From CAZXBB01 sp964638815 (GTDB lineage Bacteria; Planctomycetota; Phycisphaerae; Phycisphaerales; SM1A02), in NCBI GenBank assembly GCA_964638815.1, contig CAZXBB010000408.1:1-16761 (forward strand): 16,761 nt of DNA, written 5' to 3'. The notes below the pieces were generated by a model. That model saw only the letters and a program-made list of their open reading frames with translations, was not told the origin of the DNA and ran no database searches. The translations under genes and the position numbers were made by a program. This document shows, one piece after another, positions 6,676 to 14,517 of the stretch; position 1 is the stretch's first letter; each line of letters starts with the position of its first letter.

Positions 6676-6760
6676 TCCCCTGTCCCCCAGCCCCGCTCTC
6701 CCAGCCCCGCTCTCTCACCCCCCCCCGGTCAATCTCCTCAGTCCCCGGTCCCTCCTCCCT
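6676..6760 (+). promoter_or_regulatory. C-rich, G-poor accB-accC spacer (possible Rho-utilisation region)
   Basis: By hand count these 85 bases contain 52 C and 10 G on the coding strand, unlike the balanced G and C of the neighbouring genes. The spacer includes an exact tandem pair of 14-mers (CCAGCCCCGCTCTC at 6687-6700 and 6701-6714) and a run of nine C at 6718-6726. It has no Shine-Dalgarno for accC. C-over-G bubbles of this length are typical of Rho loading sites, so this could be a Rho-dependent control point inside the operon. That role is inference. Confidence 0.35.
6687..6714 (+). repeat. Exact tandem 14-bp duplication in the accB-accC spacer
   Basis: CCAGCCCCGCTCTC occurs twice back to back (6687-6700, 6701-6714), just upstream of a C9 homopolymer (6718-6726). 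It lies in non-coding sequence. Confidence 0.8.
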
Positions 6761-8115
6761 TGTTCTCCCGTCTGCTCATCGCGAATCGAGGCGAGATCGC
6801 GCTCCGGATCATCCGGGCGGCGCGCGAGCTCGGCGTGCAGACCGTCTGCGCCTACTCGCAGGCGGACGCGGAGGGTCCCTGGCTGCGGCACGCCGATGAG
6901 ACGATCTGCATCGGTCCCGGCGCGGCCGGCGAGTCGTACCTGCGGATCGACCGCATCATCTCCGCCGCCGAGATCGCGAACGTCGATGCGATCCATCCCG
7001 GCTACGGGTTCCTCGCGGAGAACGCGCACTTCGCGGAGGTCTGCCGCGACTGCCACATCGTCTTTGTCGGACCGAGCCCTGAGGCGATGGCGCTCCTCGG
7101 CGACAAGATCTCGTGCAAGAAGATGGCGAAGCAGGCGAAGGTGCCGGTCTTCCCGGGCAGCGACGGCGCGATCGAGGAGGAGGACGAGGCGCTCAAGGCC
7201 GCCGCCGCCATCGGGTACCCGGTGATCGTCAAGGCCTCGGCCGGCGGCGGGGGGCGCGGCATGCGGATCGCCCACAACGAGGGTGCGCTGCGGACGAGCA
7301 TCGCCGCCGCGCGCCAGGAGGCCGAGGCGGCGTTCGGCAACGGGGCGGTGTACCTCGAGAAATTCCTCGAACGCGCCCGCCACGTGGAGATCCAGGTGCT
7401 CGGCGACGCGCACGGCAGCGCCGTCCATCTCTACGACCGCGACTGCTCGACGCAGCGGCGTCATCAGAAGCTCATCGAGGAGGCGACCGCCCCGGGCATC
7501 GAGCCGAGGAAGCGAGACGCCATCGCCCGCTCGGCCGCGGAGCTCATCCGCAAGGCCGACTACGCGGGGGCCGCGACCGTCGAGTTCCTCATGGACGAGC
7601 ACCAGAATTTTTACATGCTCGAGGTGAACACGCGTGTCCAGGTCGAGCACCCGGTGACGGAGATGGTGACCGGCATCGACATCGTGAAGGCCTCGATCCA
7701 GATCGCCGCCGGCCAGCCGCTGCCGTTCCGCCAGCGTGACATCAGGCTCAACGGCCACGCGATCGAGTGCCGTATCAATGCCGAGGATCCCGAGCACGGC
7801 TTCGCCCCGCAGCCCGGCCTGGTCGAGCGCATCGACCCCCCGGGCGGCCTCGGCGTCCGCGTGGATTCCCACGTCATCGCGGGCTACCGCATCCCGCCCA
7901 ACTACGACTCGATGATCGGCAAGCTGATCGTCCACGCCCCGACCCGCGCCGAGGCCATCGTGCGCATGCGCGGCGCGCTCGAGGAGTTCCGCATCGAGCC
8001 GATCCGCACGACGATCCCGCTGCACCGCCAGCTCCTGGAGACGCGGCAGTTCGTCGAGGGGGATCTCGACATCCACTACGTCGAGGCGCTTCTGCGCGAC
8101 GGCGTCGCAGTCTGA
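6760..8115 (+). CDS. accC: Acetyl-CoA carboxylase, biotin carboxylase subunit
   Basis: The 451-residue protein is full length for AccC. It opens with FSRLLIANRGEIALRIIRAARELG, the standard N-terminus, which fixes the start at a TTG codon at 6760 with no Shine-Dalgarno. The ATP-grasp glycine loop KASAGGGGRGMR lies at about 158-169. QRRHQKLIEEATAP and EVNTRVQVEHPVTEMVTG follow with the catalytic Glu, Asn and Arg residues. The C-terminal biotin carboxylase domain (HAIECRINAEDP...) is complete. The enzyme carboxylates the biotin on AccB using ATP and bicarbonate. It sits 112 bases after accB, a wide gap for this pair, filled by a C-rich tract. The gene converges on the CvpA-like gene with 129 bases between stop codons and no obvious terminator hairpin with a T-tract. 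Confidence 0.95.
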   Translation: MFSRLLIANRGEIALRIIRAARELGVQTVCAYSQADAEGPWLRHADETICIGPGAAGESYLRIDRIISAAEIANVDAIHPGYGFLAENAHFAEVCRDCHIVFVGPSPEAMALLGDKISCKKMAKQAKVPVFPGSDGAIEEEDEALKAAAAIGYPVIVKASAGGGGRGMRIAHNEGALRTSIAAARQEAEAAFGNGAVYLEKFLERARHVEIQVLGDAHGSAVHLYDRDCSTQRRHQKLIEEATAPGIEPRKRDAIARSAAELIRKADYAGAATVEFLMDEHQNFYMLEVNTRVQVEHPVTEMVTGIDIVKASIQIAAGQPLPFRQRDIRLNGHAIECRINAEDPEHGFAPQPGLVERIDPPGGLGVRVDSHVIAGYRIPPNYDSMIGKLIVHAPTRAEAIVRMRGALEEFRIEPIRTTIPLHRQLLETRQFVEGDLDIHYVEALLRDGVAV

Positions 8116-8244
8116 GCGACGGCGCCGTGGTGCTTGCGGTGCCGGACTACGGGACCAGGGGGCCGGGAGGCCAAGGGCCACGGGGGAGCCTCGGCGCCCG
8201 CCGTGTTTCGCAACCGGACGTTCGAGGGCCCGCGAGGGCGTTCG

Positions 8245-9834
8245 TCACACCTCCTTCTTCGGCACCTCGAACGAGCAGAAGCCCACGTCCACGTCGCCGT
8301 AGCGGAAGCCGGTGATGGTCGCGCCCTCGGTGACGTAGAAGATCAGCTCGAGCTGCTGGTCGCCGCTCGTCGGGAGCGTCGGGATCTCGTCCAGACGCTT
8401 GAGCCGCGTCACCGGCTCGAGCTTGATCTCGACGAGATTCGTCGTCTTGTAGAAGTAGCCGACCGGCGAGTACGAGTTGCCGCGGCTGTCGACGAGGGCG
8501 AGCTGGGCGTCCTCCTCGACCTGGCCCGCGAACTGGAAGACGTCGGCCGCGCCGCCGCGGCTCACGTCGAGGCGCACGCACCGCGTACCGCCCGGCTCAT
8601 AGATGCCCTGGATGGCGAGCTGGCGGCTGCCGACCGCGCCGCGGCCGCGCTCGATGCGGGCCGCGCCGCTCGTCATGTAGCCGTCATCGTTCACCTCCAT
8701 GCCGCCGCCGATGGTGTTCCGGCTCGCCGTCGCCGGGCGGATCGAATCGGAGACCCGCAGCCGGCTCGTGATGTCCTGTCCGGTCGCCACGACCGGCACG
8801 TCCTCCCCGCCCGGGCGGCCCGATGCGCTGTTCGCCGCGAGGAACGCCGGCGCCGGTCTCGCCTCGGGCAACGCGTATCGCGTGCCGCGGATCTGGATGA
8901 AGCGGGGCACGAAGTCGCGCGGCACGTCGAACTGGAAGATCGGCGACGCCTTCTCCTTGCCCGGCTCGCTCGACGCGAAGTGGGTGAGGTCGTCGAACTT
9001 GTGGAAGCCGGAGTGCTGGACCCACGCCGACGGGTGCACGACGTCCGGCTTGCCCAGGCCGCGCGCATCGCCGATCAGGCGCACCTGCGAGGAAGAGAGC
9101 GTGAGCTGCACGCCCGCGTCGAACGCCGCGTGCCGGAACTCCATCTCGACGTAGAAGGTGGCGCCGGTGCGTCCGCCCTCGAGGTAATACAGCCGCTTCA
9201 CCGACGCCCCATCGGGACGCAGCGACAGCTTGCCCTTGCCCATGCCGTAGGAGTCGCGCACGAGCGTGACCTGGCGGTCGAGCTCCGGCGCGTAGTGACG
9301 GAGGGGGCGCGACGTCGCGAGCGAGGTCACGCTGAGCAGGCTGTAGAAATCGGCCGTGAACTGGTGGAAGGGCAGCCACAAGTCGTTCCGCTCGATGATC
9401 GCCGCGGCCTGGTTGGGGCTGCGGGCCCATCCTCGGAAGCCCATGAGCTCGCTGCGGGTCTGGAGGTGCCCGGCGCCGATCACGAAGATGCCGACGCTGA
9501 GGACCGCCGACGCCGCGCCCGCGGCGCCACCTGCCGTGAGGTTCACCCAGTGCGGGAAGTTCATGTTGGCCGGCGCGAGCTTGTCGAGCGCCACGCGGAG
9601 GATCAGCAGCGTGATCGAGAACAGCGCGATGAGGCTCACGCCCCACGCGTAGTCGTCGAAGAAGCTGCCGCGCAACACGACACCGGTCAGCGGCTCCCAG
9701 AACGCGAACGCGACGGCGCCCGCCACGATGACGCACACGAGATGCAGCAGCGCGCTGAACGCGCCCTGGTTCGCCCACCAGTAGGTGATCAGCCCGGCGA
9801 GGGCGATGAGCATGAGGTTGAAGACGATGAGCAT
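8245..9834 (-). CDS. CvpA-like four-TM protein with large C-terminal domain
   Basis: The 529-residue protein has four N-terminal hydrophobic segments (about 2-18, 25-46, 63-82 and 100-122). They are arranged as in CvpA (colicin V production) proteins, with FFDDYAWGVSLIALFSI between the second and third. About 400 polar residues follow, with repeated beta-type patterns (TLSSSQVRLIGDARG, SRQLAIQGIYEPGGTRCVRLDV, FFYKTTNLVEIKLEPVTRL) and no domain I can name. The start is supported by AGGAGG at 9839-9844, 4 bases before the ATG. It is the last gene of the minus-strand block, 20 bases after the degenerate PilB-like gene, so the two are almost certainly co-transcribed. CvpA homologues are cytoplasmic-membrane proteins needed for colicin V export or envelope stress tolerance in some bacteria. 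The role here is unknown, probably membrane-linked to the upstream ATPase-fold proteins. Confidence 0.8.
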   Translation of the reverse strand: MLIVFNLMLIALAGLITYWWANQGAFSALLHLVCVIVAGAVAFAFWEPLTGVVLRGSFFDDYAWGVSLIALFSITLLILRVALDKLAPANMNFPHWVNLTAGGAAGAASAVLSVGIFVIGAGHLQTRSELMGFRGWARSPNQAAAIIERNDLWLPFHQFTADFYSLLSVTSLATSRPLRHYAPELDRQVTLVRDSYGMGKGKLSLRPDGASVKRLYYLEGGRTGATFYVEMEFRHAAFDAGVQLTLSSSQVRLIGDARGLGKPDVVHPSAWVQHSGFHKFDDLTHFASSEPGKEKASPIFQFDVPRDFVPRFIQIRGTRYALPEARPAPAFLAANSASGRPGGEDVPVVATGQDITSRLRVSDSIRPATASRNTIGGGMEVNDDGYMTSGAARIERGRGAVGSRQLAIQGIYEPGGTRCVRLDVSRGGAADVFQFAGQVEEDAQLALVDSRGNSYSPVGYFYKTTNLVEIKLEPVTRLKRLDEIPTLPTSGDQQLELIFYVTEGATITGFRYGDVDVGFCSFEVPKKEV

Positions 9835-9854
9835 GGTGCCTCCTGACCGGCCCC

Positions 9855-11549
9855 TCAGCCGGTCGTCGCGGCCGGGGCCTGCGTGCGGGGCTTGTCCCCG
9901 TTGGACTTCGATGGTGCGGTCACGCGGACGACCTCCTCGATCGTCGTCTCGCCGTTCGCGACCTTGCTGAGCGCGGCCTCCTGAAGGTAGATCATCTTGT
10001 TCCGGCGGGCGTGCGCGAGCGCCGCCTTGAGATCGCCGCCCGCAAGCAGCTTGCGCGACTCGTCATCGACGCTGAAGACCTCGAAGATGCCGAGCTGACC
10101 GAGATAGCCGCGCCCTCCGCAGACCGCGCAGTTCTCGATCTTGTTCTTGACCTGCACCTTGCCGCTGGGACGGTAGAGCTGCGCGACCTTGCTTGCGGGG
10201 AGATTGAGCTTCTTGAGCTGCTCGGGAGTCGGCTGGTAGGCCTGCCGGCAGTTCGGGCACAGGCTCCTCATCAGACGCTGGTTCATGACGACCCGCAGAG
10301 CGCGCGTCGCGCGTTTGATGTCGCCGGTCGCCTTGACCCAGTCGCGGATCTGCTCCCCGATCGTCGCCGAGCGCTGCGGGACGTACAGGAGCGGTCCCTG
10401 CATGCCGGGCTCGGTGATGATGCTCGCAGTCTCGCGGTCGAGGACCAGCCCCACCGAGACGACGTCGGGATCGCGCCGGAGCATCGACTGGAGGTGCGTT
10501 GCGTAATCGATGTCGGGATTCGTCGCGTCCCACTGCACGTGATCGACGCCGTCGAGCTCGAGCTGGACCTCGCGCTCGAGCGTCTTGATGTTCGACGTGA
10601 AGGCGTCGTGACGTCCGACCAGGCTGTACATGGTCGTCGTCAGGCCGTTGCCCGCAGGGGCGCCCACGAGGACGATGCCGTGGCGTTCGTGGGCTTCCGT
10701 CAGCGCCTTGAGCGGCTCCATCTGCGACGGCAGCAGGCCGAGGGCGTCGAACGGCCGGTTCAGCCGCTTCGCGCGATCGAACTCGATGCGGAGCAGTTGA
10801 CCCTCGGACGACCCCGCCGTCGTCGCCGTGAGCGTCGTCGCGCCCGACGGTCCCTGCATGCTGAACTCCCCGGTCTGCCGGCAGCGCCGGTCCTCGACGT
10901 CGAGCCCGGCGATGTCCTTGATATAGTCGATCGCGTGCAGCGCGGCCTCCGGCGACGCAGGCTCCCGCTTGTACCGGATCCCGTCGATGAACTGGCTGAC
11001 GTTGCACCCGTTCTTGCCGACGGCGATCTCGAGCGCCGAGGCGCGGGCGTCGAGGGCGGGCCCGAGCAGGTCCTCGGCGGTCATGTGGACCGGGTACAGC
11101 GGGTCCTCCTTGAGCGGCACCTTGCGCGTCTTGCCGGCGGTGTCGATGAACTGGATCATCGCCTCGCGCGAGGCCTTCGCCTGGCGCCGCGCCTCGACCT
11201 TGGCCGACAGCGTCTCGCCCGAGAACGTGAAGCGCTGGGAGTCGGGGACGTTCTGGTTGCGGTGCTGCCAGTAGATGAGGATCGGCGTCACGAGGAGCAC
11301 GATGCCCGCCGGCCACCCGATCCAGAAGATCGGGATGAAGAGCATCGCGGCGAGCGCGGCCGCGCCCGCCGCGAGGTGGATCGAGTTCCAGAGGACGACG
11401 TTGAGGTGGAAGTACCTCGCGTCCTTGTCGAGCTTGGACGAGACGAGCCACGCCCAGGGCACGAAGACGATGAACAGCAGGAAGGGTTTGTACGGGCTCT
11501 CGAGGAACGCCGGTACGTGCTGAGCCAGGAATGCGTGTTCGATGTTCAT
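9855..11549 (-). CDS. Membrane-anchored, catalytically degenerate PilB/GspE-like protein
   Basis: The 564-residue protein aligns by eye with type II secretion/type IV pilus ATPases, but its nucleotide motifs are ruined. The Walker A position reads GAPAGNGLTTT (296-306), with Leu303 replacing the essential Lys. The Walker B region reads DPDVVSVGLVLD (360-371), with Leu368 in place of the catalytic Glu. The histidine box is GPLLYVPQRSA instead of GHLVLSTLHTNDA. Two CxxC pairs (431-434, 474-477) keep the PilB/GspE zinc-binding element. An N2-like domain is visible (about 155-196, ending IDGIRYKRE). Two or three hydrophobic helices (about 20-40 and 50-94) anchor the N-terminus, which is not usual for this family. 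It probably cannot hydrolyse ATP and may act as an adaptor beside the PilT-type ATPase encoded 56 bases upstream. No Shine-Dalgarno precedes the ATG. Confidence 0.85.
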   Translation of the reverse strand: MNIEHAFLAQHVPAFLESPYKPFLLFIVFVPWAWLVSSKLDKDARYFHLNVVLWNSIHLAAGAAALAAMLFIPIFWIGWPAGIVLLVTPILIYWQHRNQNVPDSQRFTFSGETLSAKVEARRQAKASREAMIQFIDTAGKTRKVPLKEDPLYPVHMTAEDLLGPALDARASALEIAVGKNGCNVSQFIDGIRYKREPASPEAALHAIDYIKDIAGLDVEDRRCRQTGEFSMQGPSGATTLTATTAGSSEGQLLRIEFDRAKRLNRPFDALGLLPSQMEPLKALTEAHERHGIVLVGAPAGNGLTTTMYSLVGRHDAFTSNIKTLEREVQLELDGVDHVQWDATNPDIDYATHLQSMLRRDPDVVSVGLVLDRETASIITEPGMQGPLLYVPQRSATIGEQIRDWVKATGDIKRATRALRVVMNQRLMRSLCPNCRQAYQPTPEQLKKLNLPASKVAQLYRPSGKVQVKNKIENCAVCGGRGYLGQLGIFEVFSVDDESRKLLAGGDLKAALAHARRNKMIYLQEAALSKVANGETTIEEVVRVTAPSKSNGDKPRTQAPAATTG

Positions 11550-11605
11550 GGGCGTCGTTTCGCGGCGTGAACGCGGAGGCGGCGGGGCAGCGTGGCGCGA
11601 TCGGG

Positions 11606-12667
11606 TCAGCCGATTCCCTTGAGCCTCATCTTGAGCTCTTCGGGCTTGGGCGTGGCCTCGAGCGCGACCTTGTGGTGAATGTATTCCGCCTCGACGAGCT
11701 TCACAAGCGCCGTCGTGAAGTCCTGCATCCCCTCCTCCGGGCTCTGTCGCATGATGTCGAGCAGCTCGCGCTCCCGGCCCTCGAGGATGTACTTCTGCAC
11801 GCCCGGGGTGTTGAGGAGTATCTCGAGCGCGGGGATCCTCGCGATGTTCTCGTGGAGCGTGGGCAGCAGCTTCTGGTAGATGATCGCGCGGAGGTTATAT
11901 CCCAGCAGCTTGCGGATCTGGTCGCGCTCCGCCTCGGGGAAGAGGTCGTAGATGCGACCGAACGTCTGCCACGCGGAGGACGCGTGGATCGTCCCGAACA
12001 CGAGGTGGCCGGTCTCCGCCGCGCGGATCGCCGCTTCGAACGTCTCGTGGTCGCGCATCTCGCCCACGAGCACGATGTCCGGATCCTCGCGCACGAGCGC
12101 CCGGAGCGCCTCGTTGAACGTGAGACAGTCGATCCCGACCTCGCGCTGGTTGATCGTCGCCTTCTCGTCCTTGAAGATGAACTCGATCGGGTCCTCGATC
12201 GTGACGATGTGCACGCGCTTGCGATGATTGATGTACTGGATCATCGACGCGATCGACGTGCTCTTGCCGGAGCCCGTCACGCCGGCGAAGAGGATGAGGC
12301 CCTGCGCGCTCAGGGCGACCCGGCCGAGCACCTCCGGCAGGAACAGCGCCTCGAAGTCCTTGATGTCCGAGGTGATCAGGCGGGCCGCGATCGATGGCTT
12401 GCCCCGGGCCATGAACAGGTTGACGCGGAAGCGGTTGTCGTCGTCGTAGTCGTGGGCGAAGTCGATCTGGCCGTGGTGGCGGAAGTGCTTGTACTGCGCG
12501 TCGTCCAGGATGTCCTTGGCCATCTGGAACATCAACTGCATCGAGCACGAATCGGTCTGGAGGCTCTTGAGCTGGCCGCGAACGCGGCACCGGGGCGGCA
12601 GGTCGACCTTGAGGTGGAGATCGGATGCCTCGAAGCGAATTGCCGCCTCGAGGTACTTGGTGAACAT
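11606..12667 (-). CDS. pilT: PilT-type twitching motility/retraction ATPase
   Basis: The product is a 353-residue PilT-family hexameric ATPase. Counted from this start, motifs are the N-terminal ASDLHLKVDLPPRCRVRGQL, Walker A GVTGSGKST (129-137), Asp box IEDPIEF (from 157), Walker B DPDIVLVGEMRDHET (Glu203) and His box TGHLVFGTIHASS (His221, His228). All catalytic residues are intact, unlike in the next gene. The C-terminal retraction motif of PilT (AIRNLIRE) is changed to VQKYILEG. I chose the ATG at 12667 because it has AAGGA 6 bases upstream and lies the usual distance before ASDLHL. An in-frame ATG at 12799 would add 44 low-complexity residues with more A/T in third codon positions and no ribosome site. 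It is first in a minus-strand block with the PilB-like and CvpA-like genes, and diverges from guaB. Confidence 0.9.
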   Translation of the reverse strand: MFTKYLEAAIRFEASDLHLKVDLPPRCRVRGQLKSLQTDSCSMQLMFQMAKDILDDAQYKHFRHHGQIDFAHDYDDDNRFRVNLFMARGKPSIAARLITSDIKDFEALFLPEVLGRVALSAQGLILFAGVTGSGKSTSIASMIQYINHRKRVHIVTIEDPIEFIFKDEKATINQREVGIDCLTFNEALRALVREDPDIVLVGEMRDHETFEAAIRAAETGHLVFGTIHASSAWQTFGRIYDLFPEAERDQIRKLLGYNLRAIIYQKLLPTLHENIARIPALEILLNTPGVQKYILEGRERELLDIMRQSPEEGMQDFTTALVKLVEAEYIHHKVALEATPKPEELKMRLKGIG

Positions 12668-13000
12668 CTTCCGTCCTTCACCCGCCGTGGTTCCCGCGTC
12701 GTGGTGAACGGGAGGGGCCAGTTCTTCCTCGGGAACGGTGTCGATCGACGCCACGGTCTTGGCTCCTGCAGCTGGCGGCCGGGGTCCGGCGCGGTCCATG
12801 CACCCGGTCGCCGGTAGCGTCCGCCGAAGACGGCCGGACGGTTGCGGGAATCATCGCAGGCGATTCCGGGCGCTCCCTCGTATCGGGCGTTTCGGCCGGA
12901 TCCGGCTCCGCGGACCGCCCGAACCCGCCTAGCCTAGCAGATGGCCCGGCCCAACGGAATGCCGCGGCGACCGGGGGACCGCGCCCGGGGCCCGGGGCGT

Positions 13001-13029
13001 TTGACAAAGGACGGGACCGGTCCGATCAT
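13001..13029 (+). promoter_or_regulatory. guaB promoter with palindrome in the spacer
   Basis: TTGACA at 13001-13006 is a consensus -35. GATCAT at 13024-13029 is a weak -10 at 17 bases spacing, ending 6 nt before the guaB ATG. The spacer contains the perfect 10-base palindrome GGACCGGTCC (13014-13023), a possible operator. No Shine-Dalgarno is present, so a leaderless transcript is likely. Confidence 0.55.
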
Positions 13030-13035
13030 TGGTCA

Positions 13036-14517
13036 ATGGAGCACGACCGCACTCAGGAGGGCATCACGTTCGACGATGTCCTTCTCGTCCCCGACTACAG
13101 CGAAATCACTCCGGATCAGGCGGAAACCAGCACCCGCCTGACGCGCAATATCACGCTGAAGATCCCGCTCGTCTCGGCGCCGATGGACACGGTGACCGAG
13201 TCCGCGCTGGCCATCGCGCTCGCGCAGGAAGGCGGGATCGGCATCGTTCACAAGAACCTGACGCCGGACGACCAGGTGCGCGAGGTGATCAAGGTCAAGC
13301 GCTCCGAGAACGGCGTGATCACCGACCCGATCACGCTGAGCCCGGACGACACCGTCGCGCGGGCCCTCCAGCTCATGGAAGAGCAGAACGTCTCGGGCTT
13401 CCCCGTGACCGCGGACGGGACCGGGCGGGGACCGGTGGTCGGGATCCTCACCAAGCGCGACATCAAGTTCGTCACCCAGGCGTCCTCCCGCGTCGGCGAG
13501 GTGATGACCAGGGAGCACCTGATCACCGCGCCCGCGAACACGAGTCCGGAGGAGGCCGAGTCGATCCTGAACCGCGCCCGCGTCGAGAAGCTCCTGCTCA
13601 TCGACGGCGAGCGTCGCCTCGCCGGGCTCATCACGATGCGGGATATCGAGAACATCCGCACACATCCGAGCGCGTGCCGCGACGCCCGCGGGCGACTGCG
13701 GGTCGGCGCGGCGGTGGGGGTCGAGCAGTTCGATCGCGTCGAGGCGCTCATCCGGGCCGAGGTGGACGTCATCGTCGTTGACACGGCGCACGGGCACAGC
13801 CGCAACGTCATCAACACCGTGCAGACCATCCGGCAGCGCTACGACATCGACATCGTCGCCGGCAACGTCGCGACGGCCGAAGGGGCGAGGGACCTGATCG
13901 AGGCGGGTGCGGACGCCGTGAAGGTCGGCATCGGCCCCGGTTCGATCTGCACGACGCGGATCGTGACCGGCGTCGGCATGCCGCAGCTCAGCGCGATCAT
14001 GAACGCGTGCCGCGTGGCGGACGACATGGGCGTGCCGGTGATCGCCGACGGCGGCATCCGGCAGAGCGGCGACATCGGCAAGGCGATCGCGGCCGGTGCG
14101 AGCAGCGTGATGATCGGCAGCCTGTTTGCCGGCATGGACGAGAGCCCCGGCGAGATGATCCTGCATCGCGGCCGCCGCTACAAGACGTACCGCGGCATGG
14201 GATCACAGGGCGCGATGGGCGCCGGCTCGGCGGACCGGTACGGCCAGGCGAGGATCGTCGAGACGAGCAAGTTCGTGCCGGAGGGCGTCGAGGGGCGCGT
14301 GCCGTACCGCGGCACGCTCGCCGACTTCGTCTACCAGATGGTCGGCGGTCTCCGCGCGACGATGGGCTACTGCGGCTGCCGCACGATCGAAGAGCTCCGC
14401 GAGAACGCGCGTTTCGTCCGGGTGACGACCGCCAGCGTCGTCGAGTCGCACCCGCACGACATCCAGATCACGCGGGAGTCGCCCAACTACTCGACCGGGC
14501 AGCAGCACAACGAGTAG
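13036..14517 (+). CDS. guaB: Inosine-5'-monophosphate dehydrogenase
   Basis: The 493-residue protein is full length for bacterial IMPDH, which oxidises IMP to XMP with NAD+, the committed step to GMP. It opens with EGITFDDVLLVPDYSEI. The barrel is interrupted at about 95-215 by a pair of CBS domains (ITDPITLSPDDTVARAL, VGEVMTREHLITAP). The catalytic loop GPGSICTTRIVTGVG carries the active-site Cys305. The phosphate site IADGGIRQSGDIGKAIAAGASSVMIGSLFAG follows, then MGSQGAMGAGSADRYGQ with the catalytic Arg401-Tyr402 pair of the mobile flap. The start is set by conserved N-terminal spacing and by the promoter immediately upstream. Its last 50 bases overlap, on the opposite strand, the end of the PLP enzyme gene. 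Confidence 0.97.
   Translation: MEHDRTQEGITFDDVLLVPDYSEITPDQAETSTRLTRNITLKIPLVSAPMDTVTESALAIALAQEGGIGIVHKNLTPDDQVREVIKVKRSENGVITDPITLSPDDTVARALQLMEEQNVSGFPVTADGTGRGPVVGILTKRDIKFVTQASSRVGEVMTREHLITAPANTSPEEAESILNRARVEKLLLIDGERRLAGLITMRDIENIRTHPSACRDARGRLRVGAAVGVEQFDRVEALIRAEVDVIVVDTAHGHSRNVINTVQTIRQRYDIDIVAGNVATAEGARDLIEAGADAVKVGIGPGSICTTRIVTGVGMPQLSAIMNACRVADDMGVPVIADGGIRQSGDIGKAIAAGASSVMIGSLFAGMDESPGEMILHRGRRYKTYRGMGSQGAMGAGSADRYGQARIVETSKFVPEGVEGRVPYRGTLADFVYQMVGGLRATMGYCGCRTIEELRENARFVRVTTASVVESHPHDIQITRESPNYSTGQQHNE

Noticed and set aside
6715..8181. 488-codon open frame on the minus strand
   Set aside because: Antisense shadow of accC, whose identity is certain.
8116..8244. Bidirectional terminator between accC and the CvpA-like gene
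   Set aside because: Only short GGCC-type stems with no T-tract on either strand were found.
8134..9846. 570-codon open frame on the plus strand
   Set aside because: It mirrors the CvpA-like gene. The minus-strand reading has TM helices and a strong AGGAGG start, while the plus-strand reading is low-complexity Arg/Glu/Ala/Val.
10011..11570. 519-codon open frame on the plus strand
   Set aside because: Antisense shadow of the PilB-like gene, which keeps family landmarks such as two CxxC pairs.
12668..12799. 44-residue N-terminal extension of the PilT-type protein (ATG at 12799)
   Set aside because: No ribosome site, more A/T in third codon positions and no family similarity; the ATG at 12667 has AAGGA at good spacing. 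Not fully excluded.
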